Source of the DNA: Sialis fuliginosa
Taxonomy: Eukaryota > Arthropoda > Insecta > Megaloptera > Sialidae
Assembly: GCA_961205875.1 (NCBI GenBank)
Contig: OY540809.1
Span: 17,992,267-18,056,266, forward strand
Direction: 5' to 3'
DNA: 64,000 nucleotides
A program made the translations under genes and the position numbers. Below, piece by piece: positions 10,991-21,588 of the stretch. The notes below the pieces were generated by a model. The model was not told the origin of the DNA. It made no database searches and saw only the letters and a list, made by a program, of their open reading frames with translations. Positions within the stretch are counted from its first letter, which is position 1. Every line of letters begins with the position of its first letter.

Positions 10991-11755
10991 GCAAATCAAG
11001 GCATTTTATTTCTTATTGAATAAAAATCACAATTGCCATGAAACACTAAAATATGTTTGTTAGTTGAGACGTCATACAAAACTAACAATCACTCGATAAA
11101 TTAAATTCAAGTCAAGTAAGCTTTGGAAAAAAGAATGGTTGATGGTTGAAATTTTTATATTTATTAAAATTTGTTGCTCATTTTGTTAATGTATAACAGC
11201 AAAGCCGGCTTTAGGGAGGGAGACTGGGCAACCGCCCGGGGTGCCACTTTATAAGGGGCGGCGAACAGCCACATGGAGAAAAACTTAGCTTAAATTCTAG
11301 TTGACTTTTTTTCTCTTTAAAAAGCGATCACAAAGCTTCTCGTATCTTCAGTATGACGAGGAACCAAATTAATATTTTCGAATAAGAGGAGAATATATCG
11401 GAGCAATTTGGGAGAAGTATATTTCAATGTATTTTGTGTCATATGACCTTATAAAAGTGCCAAATATAGGAAAAAAATTTTAGAACAAAAAAAAACTAGA
11501 TAAAACTCAAAAGGCCCACTGGCCCCATACATCCATTGTCTAAATAATCATTGGTTGATAATGGAAAGCGATAACACGTATTAATACTAAACTGTGTATC
11601 AAATTTAATTACTGTATCACAATGGGTTCTCAAAATACTAAATAAAAATTAATTTTACACAAAATCTCTCCCTCACGAAGAATTTCCGGACACATGTTCA
11701 TATGAACTCTTTTGATTGAAATTTTTTTCTCAATTAATTGTTCCGAAACTTAACA
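10991..11755. repeat. Composite repeat shared with 60.4-60.96 kb
   Basis: Near-identical order of blocks in both places: AAAAATCACAATTGCCATGA, GCTTTGGAAAAAAGAATGG, GCCGGCTTTAGGGAGGGAGA, CACTGGCCC, CGATAACACGTATTAAT, and finally the family E end (GAACTCTTTTGATTGAAA). A family B fragment abuts both copies. It contains a hAT-like GCCGGCTTTAGGG motif. A short family B relic lies at about 11322-11365. Confidence 0.7.
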
Positions 11756-11949
11756 AGGAGACCACCAGGTCCTTGTCGCATCAGATTACTTTAAAAAAAT
11801 TAGGGTTGTAGTAGTGACATAGATAAACCTGCACACCAAGCCTTTTGACGGAAAACTCATAAACAAATGAGAAAAAAAATTATGATATTCTTCTGTAAAT
11901 TTGCTTAAACATATGTAGGTACCCAGTTGAAGTCAAAAGGAACACTAGT

Positions 11950-12010
11950 GGTGGCTCGGTCGTAAGCGCTACGGGCTGACAACCGTGAATAGCAGGGTTC
12001 GATCCTCGGT
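11950..12010 (+). other. tRNA-like (SINE-head-like) sequence, not an intact tRNA gene
   Basis: TGGCTCGGTCGTAAGCGC resembles a polymerase III A box and GGTTCGATCC is a good B box. Between them, TACGG / CCGTG can form an anticodon-type stem around an 8-base loop. The T stem pairs in only three of five positions and no clean acceptor stem is seen. It is therefore a tRNA-derived or pseudogenic sequence. A T-run follows within about 10 bp (12018-12024) and could end polymerase III transcription. Confidence 0.5.
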
Positions 12011-12136
12011 GCGGTTTTTTTTATAGGTACCTATGTACATATGTTTAAACGAATTTACAGAGGAATTTCATATATTTTTTTCTCGTTTGTTTATGAGTTT
12101 TCCGTCGAACGGCTTGGTGTGTAGGGTTGTCTATGC

Positions 12137-12374
12137 CAAGCTTGTCCAATCCGCGGCCCGCGGGCCACATGCGGCCCTCGAGGAGCTTTGGTGCGGCCCG
12201 CGACGATAATAATAATAAAAAAAATTATATAGTAATAAATTTACATTTAAATTACTTAGTACGACAAAAAAAAAAGTCTTCACTTTTATATTCTGGTCTG
12301 CGGCCCTCAGTAAATAAAATTAAATAAAATTTATGCTATGCGGCCCAGAAGGTTGAAAAGGTTGGACACATATG
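12137..12374. mobile_element. Short hAT element with GCGGCCCGC motifs
   Basis: Flanked by an exact 8-bp duplication, GTCTATGC (12129-12136 and 12375-12382). Ends are CAAGCTTGTCCAA and, in complement, CATATGTGTCCAACC. The interior has GCGGCCCGCGGGCC and GCGGCCC repeats separated by AT-rich DNA. Removing it restores the right arm of the surrounding foldback element. Confidence 0.85.
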
Positions 12375-12419
12375 GTCTATGCCACTACTACAACCCCATT
12401 TTTACTTTTTTATACATAC

Positions 12420-13735
12420 ATGAAATGTATTGTATAATAAAGAACTCGAGATTTTAACGGAATTACACGTATTGAGGGTCCCTGAATCACGTACGACCAT
12501 TATCTCAATGACGTCTGTGTGTGTCTGTGTGTCTGTGAACGCTCTACAGCCAAAACGGTAAGACTTACAGACATGAAATTTCAAACGTAAGCATCTTGTA
12601 TACTCTAGATGTGCACATCCTATTTTTGAAAATCATCACTAAACCGAAAACGGATGACAATTTTGGAATTTTTCGAATTATTTTTGAAACGGTGCAGATT
12701 AGAAAAGAATGTTTTAGATTAAAGTTATATAAAATGCTCTTATCTATAATTTATGTTCTGTTCATTTTTCCCCCCAATTTTTTTTTAGGAACTAATCGAT
12801 TTTCTTTAATTTTTAAATTTTTCGAATTATTTTTAAAAAATAAAATTTTATCTTAGAAAAAAATGTTTTAGATACAAGTTATAGAGAATATTATTATCTA
12901 TAATGTATGCCCTATTCGATTTTATAGTAAAAACGTTTGAAATAAAATCACAGAATAGAATTAAATATACAGGGTGGGGTATTAAAGTGTTACAGTTGAT
13001 TATCTCAGAACCATCGCATATTTGAAAAAAATGTTTCAACCAAAAAATGTTTGGTTATAAGGGAGTAATCGAATAGTAATATTTATTTGCTATTTTAACG
13101 TGGCCTTCAAGGATATTTGAAGGTCAACATCATTTTTTTTAAATAGGAACCTATGGTTTTTATTTAGTAATCTTATAATAATATTATAATATTTATAAAA
13201 TATTTATAAAATAAATATTTTGTGTATCCAGTACTTTTTTTCTAAAGTTTGTGGTTTCTGAGTAAAAAATTCTTGAAAGTTCAAAATCTCGAATTATTTT
13301 GTTAGATACCTTGGAAAGCTTGGGTTGTTCAAAAAAAGTTTTCAATGAAAGATTCGTGTTTTTTCACGTAAAATAAGATTACTAAATAAAAACTATAGGT
13401 TCCTATTTAAAAAAATGATGTTGACCTTCAAATATCCTTGAAGGCCACTTAAAATAGCAAATAAATATTACTAATCGATTACCCCCTTACAACCAAACAT
13501 TTTTTGATTGAAACATTTTTTTCAAATATGCGATGGTGCTGAGATAATCAATTGTAACACTTTAAATGCCCCACCCTGTATATCGAATATTAACACAAAC
13601 AACAATTAATGTAATGTAGTTAATTATATTCAATTTCTTAGCAGAAAGTGTTAACTTATGTAATTTTTTCTGTATCATGATGTATAAAAAAGTCTTGTGC
13701 CGACCAGGGCAGTTTATTTATAAGCAAATTGGTGC
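12420..13735 (+). repeat. Family D repeat, interrupted by a MITE
   Basis: Starts near TGTATAATAAAGAACTCGAG, contains GTGTGTGTCTGTG, and ends with CAGAAAGTGTTAACTTATG, GTATAAAAAAGTCTTGTGC and CAGGGCAGTTTATTTA. The same order occurs at 44640-45265 and, more diverged, at 53720-54500. ORFs in it are short and AT-rich. I regard them as chance. Confidence 0.7.
12970..13578. mobile_element. Near-perfect inverted-repeat MITE, CAGGGTGGGG ends
   Basis: Arms of about 215 bp (12970-13182 and 13372-13578) are near-perfect complements, for example GACCTTCAAATATCCTTGAA. TA flanks at 12968-12969 and 13579-13580. The family D copy at about 45110-45140 lacks it and reads straight through the equivalent site, giving a paralogous empty site. 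No ORF. Confidence 0.85.
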
Positions 13736-15399
13736 AACAAGGGTCAGGTGGTCTCCTTGTGAGACGAGAAATACCTGTGTTGTTCTTGCTACCATAGTTT
13801 TTATTTTTTACATACGATTAAAAATCGTAAGTTCCAAGAATAACATCTTTTTCACTTATCATTATGATTGTAGGTAGGAGATTTATAACAATAAAATAAA
13901 TCATTTGTGTTTTAAAAGAATTTTATATAAGTTTACATTGTAAGTACCGTGTATTTTAGAAATTTATTAACTGTGGTAACTCAGTGTAGGTACTGTCCGC
14001 CAAGAAAGAAAATGACAGAAATAGACTGGACAAACACCATATAACCGCCAACACTAGCAGCAACAAAAATGTCGAAAAAGGTAAATACCTATTCGTGCCA
14101 TAAATTCAACTACAAATAAAAATAGGTATTTTAAGGTAACAAGTAGAGGAGAGTGGATTAATCGCGAATTCAGTGGTTTCAGTATGTTATAAGTAGAAAT
14201 TTGGAAAAATAGTTTTTCAACTATTGCGTAAAAATGCATTTATTGTAATTTTTATTACATTTCAGAAAACGGGTTTGATTGAACACAATTTAAAATCAAC
14301 TATTTGCAACTACCTTTCCAACTATTTAAAAACTATTTGCGACGTTTTTAACTGCTTCGTTTGCACATATAATTACATATTATTAAATCGTAAAAAAAAT
14401 ATTTACCAACTATTTTCCGAAAAAAAATTCAACTAGTAACTATTTAATTGAAAATAACAACTATTTTTCCAATCTCTAGTTATAAGAAGGAAGCATTTAC
14501 CGATAATTGGGTCTACATCTAGTATCGGACTGTTAATTAATCACGTTCACAGTACAAAGTAAGCTTAATTCCATTTTTATACAATATTATATTTCATCTA
14601 AATTTTTTATTAAAATAAAATCCATGTAATAACTGATATATAATTAATATAAATGTAATTAAGTAATACTCAAGTAAGCCTCGATCAAACAGTATTTGAT
14701 GACACCCGTATTTTTTATTATATGATCCTAAACTAAAAAAAATGTTTATTTTTTTTCAAGTTCGTGGGGTAATAACGAACGAATTAAATGGGATAATTCC
14801 AAACGTTGTGGAAAAAAAAATGAAAACTAAAACTAGAAAAAGTATTTGGAATCGCAGTAATTTAAAAGAAAATAACCAAATGAAGAAGCCTGTACCAAAT
14901 AATAAGGAAGAAGAAACGAAGATGTTAATAAAGAAAATATGTACCTATTTTTGTTAATGTAAATGAAAAATATCAAGATCCTCCTGTTGAAGACTAGGTA
15001 ATGTGCTTCAAGAGCAATTTATGGGCACATGATAAGTGTACCAATGATCAAAGTACATCTATCTGCGACTTTTGAACCAATTAGGTTTAATTATTTCACT
15101 GTTTTTTTTTTATTACGATGCTACTCGAGTAATCACGAACACCTAAGCTTTTGCTTTCTTTTCTTTAATGTTTATTTTGTCTTATATTTTATTAAAATAT
15201 TAAAAACGAATGAATTATACAATAATTATACACAATACATATATTGGTTTCTTACTCAGGTTTTAATTTATTTGATTTTTCCTTTAGGTGTTCGTAATTA
15301 CCTCATCCTCCCTACGTGAACAACGAAAATTGTCGTACGTTTTTTTAGTATTTATTTTAAAAGGAGGGGAATGAAACATATATATCATTCGAAAGATAC
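13736..15399. other. AT-rich DNA with one weak coding candidate
   Basis: An open stretch at 14742-14957 (+) encodes a basic peptide with TRKSIWNRSNLKEN after an acceptor-like TTTTTTTTCAAG. It could be a relic of a transposase DNA-binding exon, but I recognise no definite family. Inverted traces of GTAATCACGAACACC occur at about 15130 and 15290. The remainder shows nothing. Confidence 0.3.
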
Positions 15400-15598
15400 A
15401 AAAAAAATAATCAGGTGCGTTTTAAGAAAAATTTCGAACTACTATTTTTTAATTAATTAAATGGTTAACCAATGTTAGGCAATTTATCTAAACACTTTAT
15501 CGATTTTTATTTAAATTTGTCAATAATTAACTACCTTTGGTGAATTTAGCACGAGGTAGCACTGTGCATTTACTTGGCAGATGTTTTTTTATATATTT
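15400..15598 (+). repeat. Family B repeat, 3' fragment
   Basis: AATAATCAGGTGCGTTTTAA, GGTTAACCAATGTTAGGCAA, GCACGAGGTAGCACTGTGC and CTTGGCAGATGTTTTTT match the 3' end of the full copies. The 5' two thirds are missing. Confidence 0.75.
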
Positions 15599-15600
15599 TT

Positions 15601-15785
15601 TCATCAGAATTATTGTCACTATCTGAAAATACAACTCGACATAGTTTGTGAAGTCTTGTTAAACAAAGATTTTAATAATAATAAAAAGTCAACATATTTA
15701 AATTCTTTGAATTGTCAGCTTTCATTAAATACCCCACTCACCGAAACGGGGAATCCCTGAATTTGCATTAAGATTGCACCACGTA
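15601..15785 (-). pseudogene. Transposase-like C-terminal remnant (pogo-like)
   Basis: This is the reverse complement of the middle of the element at 24659-25168. On the minus strand the first 55 bp read CRVVFSDSDNNSDEK in frame. The plus-strand copy at 24823-24890 reads CRVVFSDSDDNFDEK. Acidic Ser/Asp tails of this kind end many pogo/Tigger transposases. No other domain remains. Confidence 0.45.
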
Positions 15786-16110
15786 ACTTAAGTACTTAAC
15801 TAAACACAAGTACTTAAATACATTTAGAGTCGATCCAGATTATCGAGCCGGTCTCGCTCTAATTAAATATAAATAAACAATGAAATCATTCACACTATAG
15901 GTATCACTCAGGTCTCGATCCAATCACGCTCTGATACAGTATTACTATACTGAATATTTGACTGGAGCGAGACCGGCCCGAGACCGGTTCGGTAGTCTAT
16001 ATCGACCCTTATTGAAAAGTAATTTTACTTGTACTAAGAAGTGTATTTAATTACTTTTTAACGTGTATTTAAGTACTTAAGTAATTTTTGTACTTTTTTA
16101 CACATTTTTT
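15786..16110. repeat. Palindrome within palindrome
   Basis: Outer inverted arms are built on TTAAGTACTTAA (15786-15820 and 16060-16090). Inside lies an inner inverted repeat at about 15826-16010 with ends AGTCGATCCAGATTATCG and, in complement, GGTCGATATAGACTACCG, both followed by CCGGTCTCG. This looks like one small MITE inserted in another. Confidence 0.55.
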
Positions 16111-16226
16111 TGCATATCTCTGGCTTCGTGCCTATTGCTCTGTAAATAAATTTCTGTGATATCTTTAACAGTTTTAAGTAATAAATTTTAAAAATTACTT
16201 GGCGTCTTTCTGTATTTATATAATAG

Positions 16227-17335
16227 GTACTAGCCGTGCCCGCGGCTTCGCTCGCGTGGACTACGGAATTATTGTTTAGGATTTTTGAAAAATATGGTTG
16301 AATTAAGTACAAACACGATTAGTTATTACAATAACTAATCAATTTTAAAAAAAATCACAACGGCCGATCCGAGGGAGTCCGAATTGCGGCCGAGCGCATG
16401 CGAATCGTTCCCTCTGCCCCACTCTGATGCGGCACTTCTTCTTTAGCTCGCGCGTTATTAATAATATTTTACCGTATATAACTTATTTCAAGTTATTTCC
16501 TAAAGTAAAAGACTAAATTGGATGCTGTAAAGGGCAAATTAATTTTTTGCAGGTCATAAGTCCACATAGAGCTGGGCGCGTGAGTAATTTTTGCTCACGA
16601 TCACGCACGCTCACGAGAGAAAATTTTTTAGTCCCGCCCGCTCACTCACGGTTACAAAAAAAGTATTCACGATCACGCCCGCTCACGAATTCTATTTTTT
16701 TACTCACGCCCGATCACGCACGACGGGTCACGCTCGTGACCCGAATAATATGTTATAAATAAAATGTTTAATGAATTTTTTTCGTGCAATATAATATGTG
16801 TATATTTTATATTTGTATAATTTTTCACTATATTTTTTAATATAAAAATTCGATTAACAGGTTATCATATATGCATGAGATCAGAAATTAAAGAAATATC
16901 AAAATATACATACATATACTCACGGACTCACGCACGACAAAAATGTACTCACGCCCGGTCACGCCCGATTGTTTTATTTTGACTCACGATCACGCCCGCT
17001 CACGATCCAATATTTGAAAATCGCTCACGTCACGTCGGGTCACGGCCGTGACCCGACGTGACCCGAAAAATTCACGGCCCGCGCCCAGCTCTAAGTCCAC
17101 ATAAACAGAACCCAAACATTTTAAATGTTCTTTGTAACATAAAAGCAGTAATAATATAAAAGTTAGATGTATGGTATCGCGGACTTTATCTTAGATCTTT
17201 ATTAGGTAGTGTGGAAAACTTTTTTCCGACTTGATTTACTATTATCGCAACTGTTTATTCCTTATGTTACCTAACGTAACAAAATATATCCTATAAACAT
17301 TATAAGCGCACTATCGAACAGACAGACAGACTTCA
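16227..17335 (-). repeat. Family C repeat (long form), split by a hAT element
   Basis: Read on the minus strand it begins with a CTGTCTGTC tract, contains GGTATCGCGGAC complement, GTGCCGCATC and GCATGCGCTCGG, and ends CGAGCGAAGCCGCGGGC. The same order occurs at 51470-52070, and shorter versions lie at 22240-22605, 45653-45907 and 63743-64000. The CCGCGGGC tail resembles 3' ends of insect RTE-like retroposons. Confidence 0.65.
16567..17093. mobile_element. hAT element with dense TCACG subterminal repeats
   Basis: Flanked by an exact 8-bp duplication, AGTCCACA (16559-16566 and 17094-17101). The ends TAGAGCTGGGCGCG are inverted repeats. Both subterminal zones hold many copies of CTCACGATCACGC(A/C)CG, plus palindromes of the form GGGTCACGNNCGTGACCC at 16725-16743 and 17037-17055. 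The middle (about 16745-16915) is AT-rich and unrelated. No transposase. The ORF reading through the left zone is a by-product of the repeats. Confidence 0.85.
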
Positions 17336-17450
17336 TGAAATTTACACAAAATATCTGCAAATTATAAACTGAAACCTTACTCTATTCATTAATGAAAACC
17401 GAAATAAAATCCGTTCAGTAGTTACTGAAAAAATCGTGCACAGGCCGACA
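17336..17450 (-). repeat. Non-LTR/SINE-like tail
   Basis: Reverse complement of the block at about 9475-9580: CCGTTCAGTAGTTACTGA, AAACCGAAATAAAATC. Confidence 0.55.
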
Positions 17451-17939
17451 TATAAATGGATTTATAATATTTTTAAGGCTGATTTATAGATCTCTGGGCT
17501 TCTTGGTTAAGTCATACTGCTGTGGCGGGGTTTTTTGTTTCATACTATGTTGTATGTACAGATTGACTTACAATTAGAACTGTTACAGAAAATATTTTTT
17601 TAAATATTCATCGACGCAATATAACAGACTGATTTAATACAAAACGTCAGATTTCCAGCAATGACGTCTGTTATTAAGATACATTAAGGCATTTTGATCT
17701 TAAAATCTTATCATTTATATTCAAGAGGTTGTACACAATCGGCGTGATAGAACTTCTAAGTTTATAAATTTTGCATATAAAAATATTAGTATGTGACTTA
17801 AATATTATTAGCTTATTCAATGATATACATATACAACAATACAATTGAGATGGATATGTAAGTAAAATAATTTGTCATTAATTAATGTTAAAGTATTTGT
17901 ACAATGCGTGAGAAACTGTATAACTAAATAGTTCCTTTA
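17451..17939. other. AT-rich, nothing recognised
   Basis: No exon or repeat family recognised. Confidence 0.5.
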
Positions 17940-18295
17940 TTTATTCCCCCGGTCAAATTGATAAATTAACAAATAAGTTGATTAGTTAATATCTCAGCTA
18001 ATAGATTATTAAAGGTTTTCTGGGTTACTGAATAAGGATTTGTTAGTTAGCAGCTATCAAATAATCGTATTTTCTTGGATTTAAAAAAAATTAACATTGT
18101 TTATATTTAGCTATATTTTTTGTTTGATCGGGTTTAACAGATCGACAAAAAATTTAAAGATTAAAAAAAAAGTTTACTCAAAAATTACAGCCTGTATACT
18201 GATTTGAATAAAAAAAAGTCACTTATACTCCATTATGCGCCGTCCCAACTGGCCTGGCACCCTGGTTTGCCCCCCTCCCTTTGAAGCCGGCGCTG
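17940..18295 (+). repeat. Family H / hAT-like right part
   Basis: AAATTGATAAATTAACAAAT through CAAAAAATTTAAAG to AAAGTCACTTATACTCC and GAAGCCGGCGCTG parallels 28130-28467. The left end is not recognisable. Confidence 0.6.
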
Positions 18296-18840
18296 CACAT
18301 ATAGACCGTCAGATAGTAAAAAAATTTGAAATCGGAGAACAATATTTTTCTCATTTTTAAACGATCACAAAAATCTCTGAAAAGAGCAAAAATCTTTAAA
18401 ATATTTTATTAATTATTTACGTGTATATAATTATATTACTACAATTACAGAGCCTTCATTTCTAGAAATATTTTGACGGGTCGGTAGACAGACAGACGCC
18501 ATTGAGATAGTGGTTGTGCGTGATTTAATACCTAATGAATAATACGGATGCCTATTTTAATTTTTCAATATTTGTCTGAAACAGTTAAAAAAACAAAACT
18601 AAAATCAGACTGTGTGTGTGTGTGTGCTGCACTTTAGAACGTTATGCTATCACTTGCAAATGAATGTGAGTGAAGAGTGGTGCTCTAAATATAAAGTGTG
18701 ACTCGAAATAGTACGCGCCGTTCGGGGAACGGGGCGTACAAAATAGTCGTGTATAGAGTTTACTGCTAGAAAATGATTATCAGTCTTTGTTATTCTAATA
18801 CTGACACAATTCTTCTGTTATTTTTTTTAGTTTTTACTTT
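18296..18840. other. Low-complexity and AT-rich DNA
   Basis: A family B relic (AAACGATCACAAA) lies near 18360 and a (TG)8 microsatellite at 18611-18626. No gene seen. Confidence 0.5.
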
Positions 18841-19345
18841 TCTATATACATTAAAATATGTACTGTATAATAAAATATAGAAATTATAAAAAAATTCGAA
18901 CTCGAGATTTCAATGGAATTACACGTTTTGAGGGTCTCTGAACCACGAACGACCATTATATGAATAACATATGCTGTAGCATCGTTAAGGGGGGGGGGGG
19001 GGGGGTTACACTCGGTGCGGAAACGAGAGTGTCACCCCCTATCCCGCCAAAATAGTCAAAAGGTTTTATTTTTTACACATTAGACGGGTGTCATCCGTAT
19101 GATATTTTAAAGACAAAAAATATCATTTAAAAAAAATAAATTAGATGTTTATCACACCCCTTATAAACATTCAATGATCAGAATTTTTTTTTACACATTT
19201 TACTCCCTGGAAGCTTAAAATAACCAAAAAAATAAGGTAAATAGGCTTTATTTTTTAACATATTACACGGTGTCACCTCTTTAAGGGTGACCCTCCCCCC
19301 CCTTAGCGATGCCACTGGACATATGTGTGTTTATATGTCTGTCTA
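18841..19345 (+). repeat. Family D repeat fragment carrying a hAT element
   Basis: GTACTGTATAATAAAATATA, ACTCGAGATTTCAATGGAAT and GAACGACCATTATATGAAT match the start of family D at about 12430-12515. The copy is broken by the hAT element at 18974-19317. Confidence 0.65.
18974..19317. mobile_element. Non-autonomous hAT element with long G/C runs
   Basis: The right end TTAGCGATGCCACTG and the left end CTGTAGCATCGTTAAG are inverted repeats. Flanks are AACATATG and GACATATG (7/8 match). An 18-base G-run lies just inside the left end and a C-run just inside the right. Its interior (GGAAGCTTAAAATAACC, TTACACATT) is related to 2880-3110. Confidence 0.8.
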
Positions 19346-19439
19346 TGAAAATAAAAGACGAAAACATTTCTTCGGCTTCGACCAAAAACTGACCTTCGTT
19401 CGGACACTAATAATAATAAAAAACAGTTTATTTAATCTA

Positions 19440-19660
19440 AATACAAATATTTAAACGATACCCGCGACTTCACACGCGTGGAATTAGTATTTTTTAATTT
19501 AATCGATTTTTCGGAATACAAAGTAGCTTATATCCTTCCTCACAATGCAAGCTATCTCCCTGCCAAATTTCATCAAGATCGGTTCAACGGTTCAAGTCGT
19601 GAAAAGGGAACAAACAGACATAGTTACTTTCGCATTTATTGTTAGGTATAATATTAGTAT
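19440..19660 (+). repeat. RTE-like retroposon tail
   Basis: ACCCGCGACTTCACACGCGT, CAAAGTAGCTTATATCCTT, CAAATTTCATCAAGATCGGT and GACATAGTTACTTTCGCATT form a pattern very widespread in insect genomes. A second copy is at 61010-61315. Confidence 0.65.
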
Positions 19661-19889
19661 AAATGCAACAGACAAGCTTGTTTACAGTTGCAGAATCTTT
19701 ACATTTCACAATGTTGTTTAATTCATTGCGCCGACAGGTTATTCTTATCTATGAAGCATTCACTATTAACATGTATTATTGAATATCTACGCGTGTCAAG
19801 TGAGAATGATAGTTCTCACGCTGAATTGCCAACTATCTCCCCATGGTTATAGAATAGAAAACATTTCAGGGGTTATTTTTGTGTGTAGT

Positions 19890-20010
19890 TGTAGCCAGTG
19901 CCGGATTAAGTCAGCGTGGGGCCTGTAGCAAATATTATAAAGAGGCCATTGGCAGTGGCGTCGCTAGGGAGGGGGGGGGGGGGTTGACTTCCAGGGCGGA
20001 AATCGATAGT
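19890..20010 (+). repeat. 5' end of the CAGTGCCGGATTAA hAT family
   Basis: CAGTGCCGGATTAAGTCAGC to TGGCAGTGGCGTCGCTAGG and a G-run follow the same order as 2759-2845. The right part is missing. This shows that the two nested end motifs travel together. Confidence 0.7.
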
Positions 20011-20470
20011 GCCCCCCCTTTAATTTAAATTAAAGAGCATTGTAATTTAAATTAAAGAGCATTCATATATCTATCCCCGTTACCGAGATGTAATGCCCTA
20101 AATTAATGATTTTAATGAAATTTATTGAATTTAATAAAATTCAGGTGTTATATCATATTAGTACGGGAGGCAGCGTTGCATTTTTCATGGTCATTTCAGG
20201 TCGATCAATTATAAGTAGAATCAATTGTTTAGATATATATAATGATAGAATCAAGGGTCAGCAGGCGCACCAGTGGTGGACCGAGTAGTGAGAAATTGTT
20301 GATTATGTAAAAAAAAATAATCCAAAAGTCATTTCAGGTCGTCTGAAAATTTGTACACCGATAGTTCAAATAATAATAATTATTATAAAAATAGTCAGCA
20401 GGATAGATAATAGTGGATTATATGTCAGCAGCCTGATTAAAAAAAATTAATTTCATTAAATTTTTCACTT
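20011..20470. other. AT-rich spacer
   Basis: Contains a short direct repeat (TTTAAATTAAAGAGCATT at about 20023 and 20046). The open frame at 20106-20288 has no coding signature. Confidence 0.4.
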
Positions 20471-20880
20471 AATCCATTAAGTAGGATGTCTTTAGATGGG
20501 TCTCCTAAAATGCAATAAAAAATGTTATATGACATTTTGATTTTAACCCTTCAGTCACGATATATTTGCGTTCAAAGTCGTGATCAGAGCGTTCCCTCCC
20601 TCTATTTTCTAAACTATCAATATAAAAAATCTGAAAAAATTCGAGAATGTAGCTTTTAATTAGTACTTTCACCGAAAATTATAACGAACACTGTCAAAAT
20701 TATTTTGGACCCCCCTACCGTAGACTGAAAAGTTAACTCACATTTTTTCACAAACCCCATTGAGTGGGATGTCATTTGATAGGTCTTCTAAAATGCAACA
20801 AAAAATGTTATATGACCTTTTGATTTTAACCCTTCAGTCACGATATATTTGCGTTCAAAGTCGTGATCAGATTATTTTTT
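20471..20880 (+). repeat. Family G repeat, tandemly duplicated
   Basis: The block from GGATGTCTTTAGATGGGTC to AAAGTCGTGATCAG at 20482-20585 is repeated at about 20768-20871. The spacing is roughly 287 bp, with the intervening family sequence (GTAGACTGAAAAG) also shared with 10.4 kb. Confidence 0.7.
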
Positions 20881-21588
20881 TATAACTCATTTGCCTTCCC
20901 CTTCCCCTTAAAAAGCGTCAAAAACTTAATAATTTATATTTTTAACTTAGATCTATTGGTCCAAATTCTACTAAATCTCAGCTAGCTAGGTCAAAGGTGT
21001 TTGTGACAAACATACAGACAGTTGGGTACAAAAGATCATACATAATAGGAACGAATCTTTTTAAGAAGATCATAAGCTTATTACAAAATAATGAACTCCA
21101 CCTACACAATATTTAAGCCGCTACATAATTGTTAACAGTTTATATAAGTCATATTAAGCAATATAAAATATATTGTTATAAAATGGGCATGATGACAAAA
21201 CCACATATAGTGGAGATAATGAGGGCGGGGGAGACAAGGGAAGGATATAAATATCACCGCATTGTTCAGAAAGAATTATACATTCTGCCCGAGTACCATT
21301 CCGAAAGACTATCGGCAAATTCTTCAAAAGAGTGTCGTGGATAACTCTAACATATTATACTTATTGTGATTTTTCACAAGTCAGATATGTGTATGGTTTT
21401 TAAATCGTTTGTTGACTTTCTCTTTTAACATTTTATGTATTTTATTTAATTATTGTTTTGAAATTTTGAGAAAAAATTGTCGATAAAAACAAAATTACTT
21501 AAATTATTTAATACTAGCGCATTAGACCCGGTATTACTCGGGTTAATATCTACAAAATTATAGCAATCTAAAATATTTAACATGCACA
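20881..21588. other. AT-rich spacer
   Basis: The open frame at 21129-21344 (+) is somewhat less AT-rich than its surroundings but shows no domain. Nothing else seen. Confidence 0.4.

Larger units (their letters stand above)
11803..12396. mobile_element. Foldback element enclosing a tRNA-like sequence
   Basis: The arms are inverted repeats of about 125-140 bp. The left arm starts GGGTTGTAGTAGTGACATAG and runs to GTAGGTACC near 11920. The right arm runs from GGTACCTATGTACATATG near 12025 to CACTACTACAACCCC at 12396. Between them lies about 110 bp with tRNA-like A and B boxes. The right arm is split by a hAT element at 12137-12374. The class is not determined because the target duplication is unclear. 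Confidence 0.75.

Noticed and set aside
11950..12010. Functional tRNA gene
   Set aside because: The T stem is mispaired, the anticodon loop has eight bases and there is no acceptor stem.
12596..12856. 86-aa plus-strand frame
   Set aside because: Falls within family D, and other family D copies do not keep the frame.
16547..16762. Arg-rich 71-aa frame
   Set aside because: Produced by TCACG repeats in the hAT tip.
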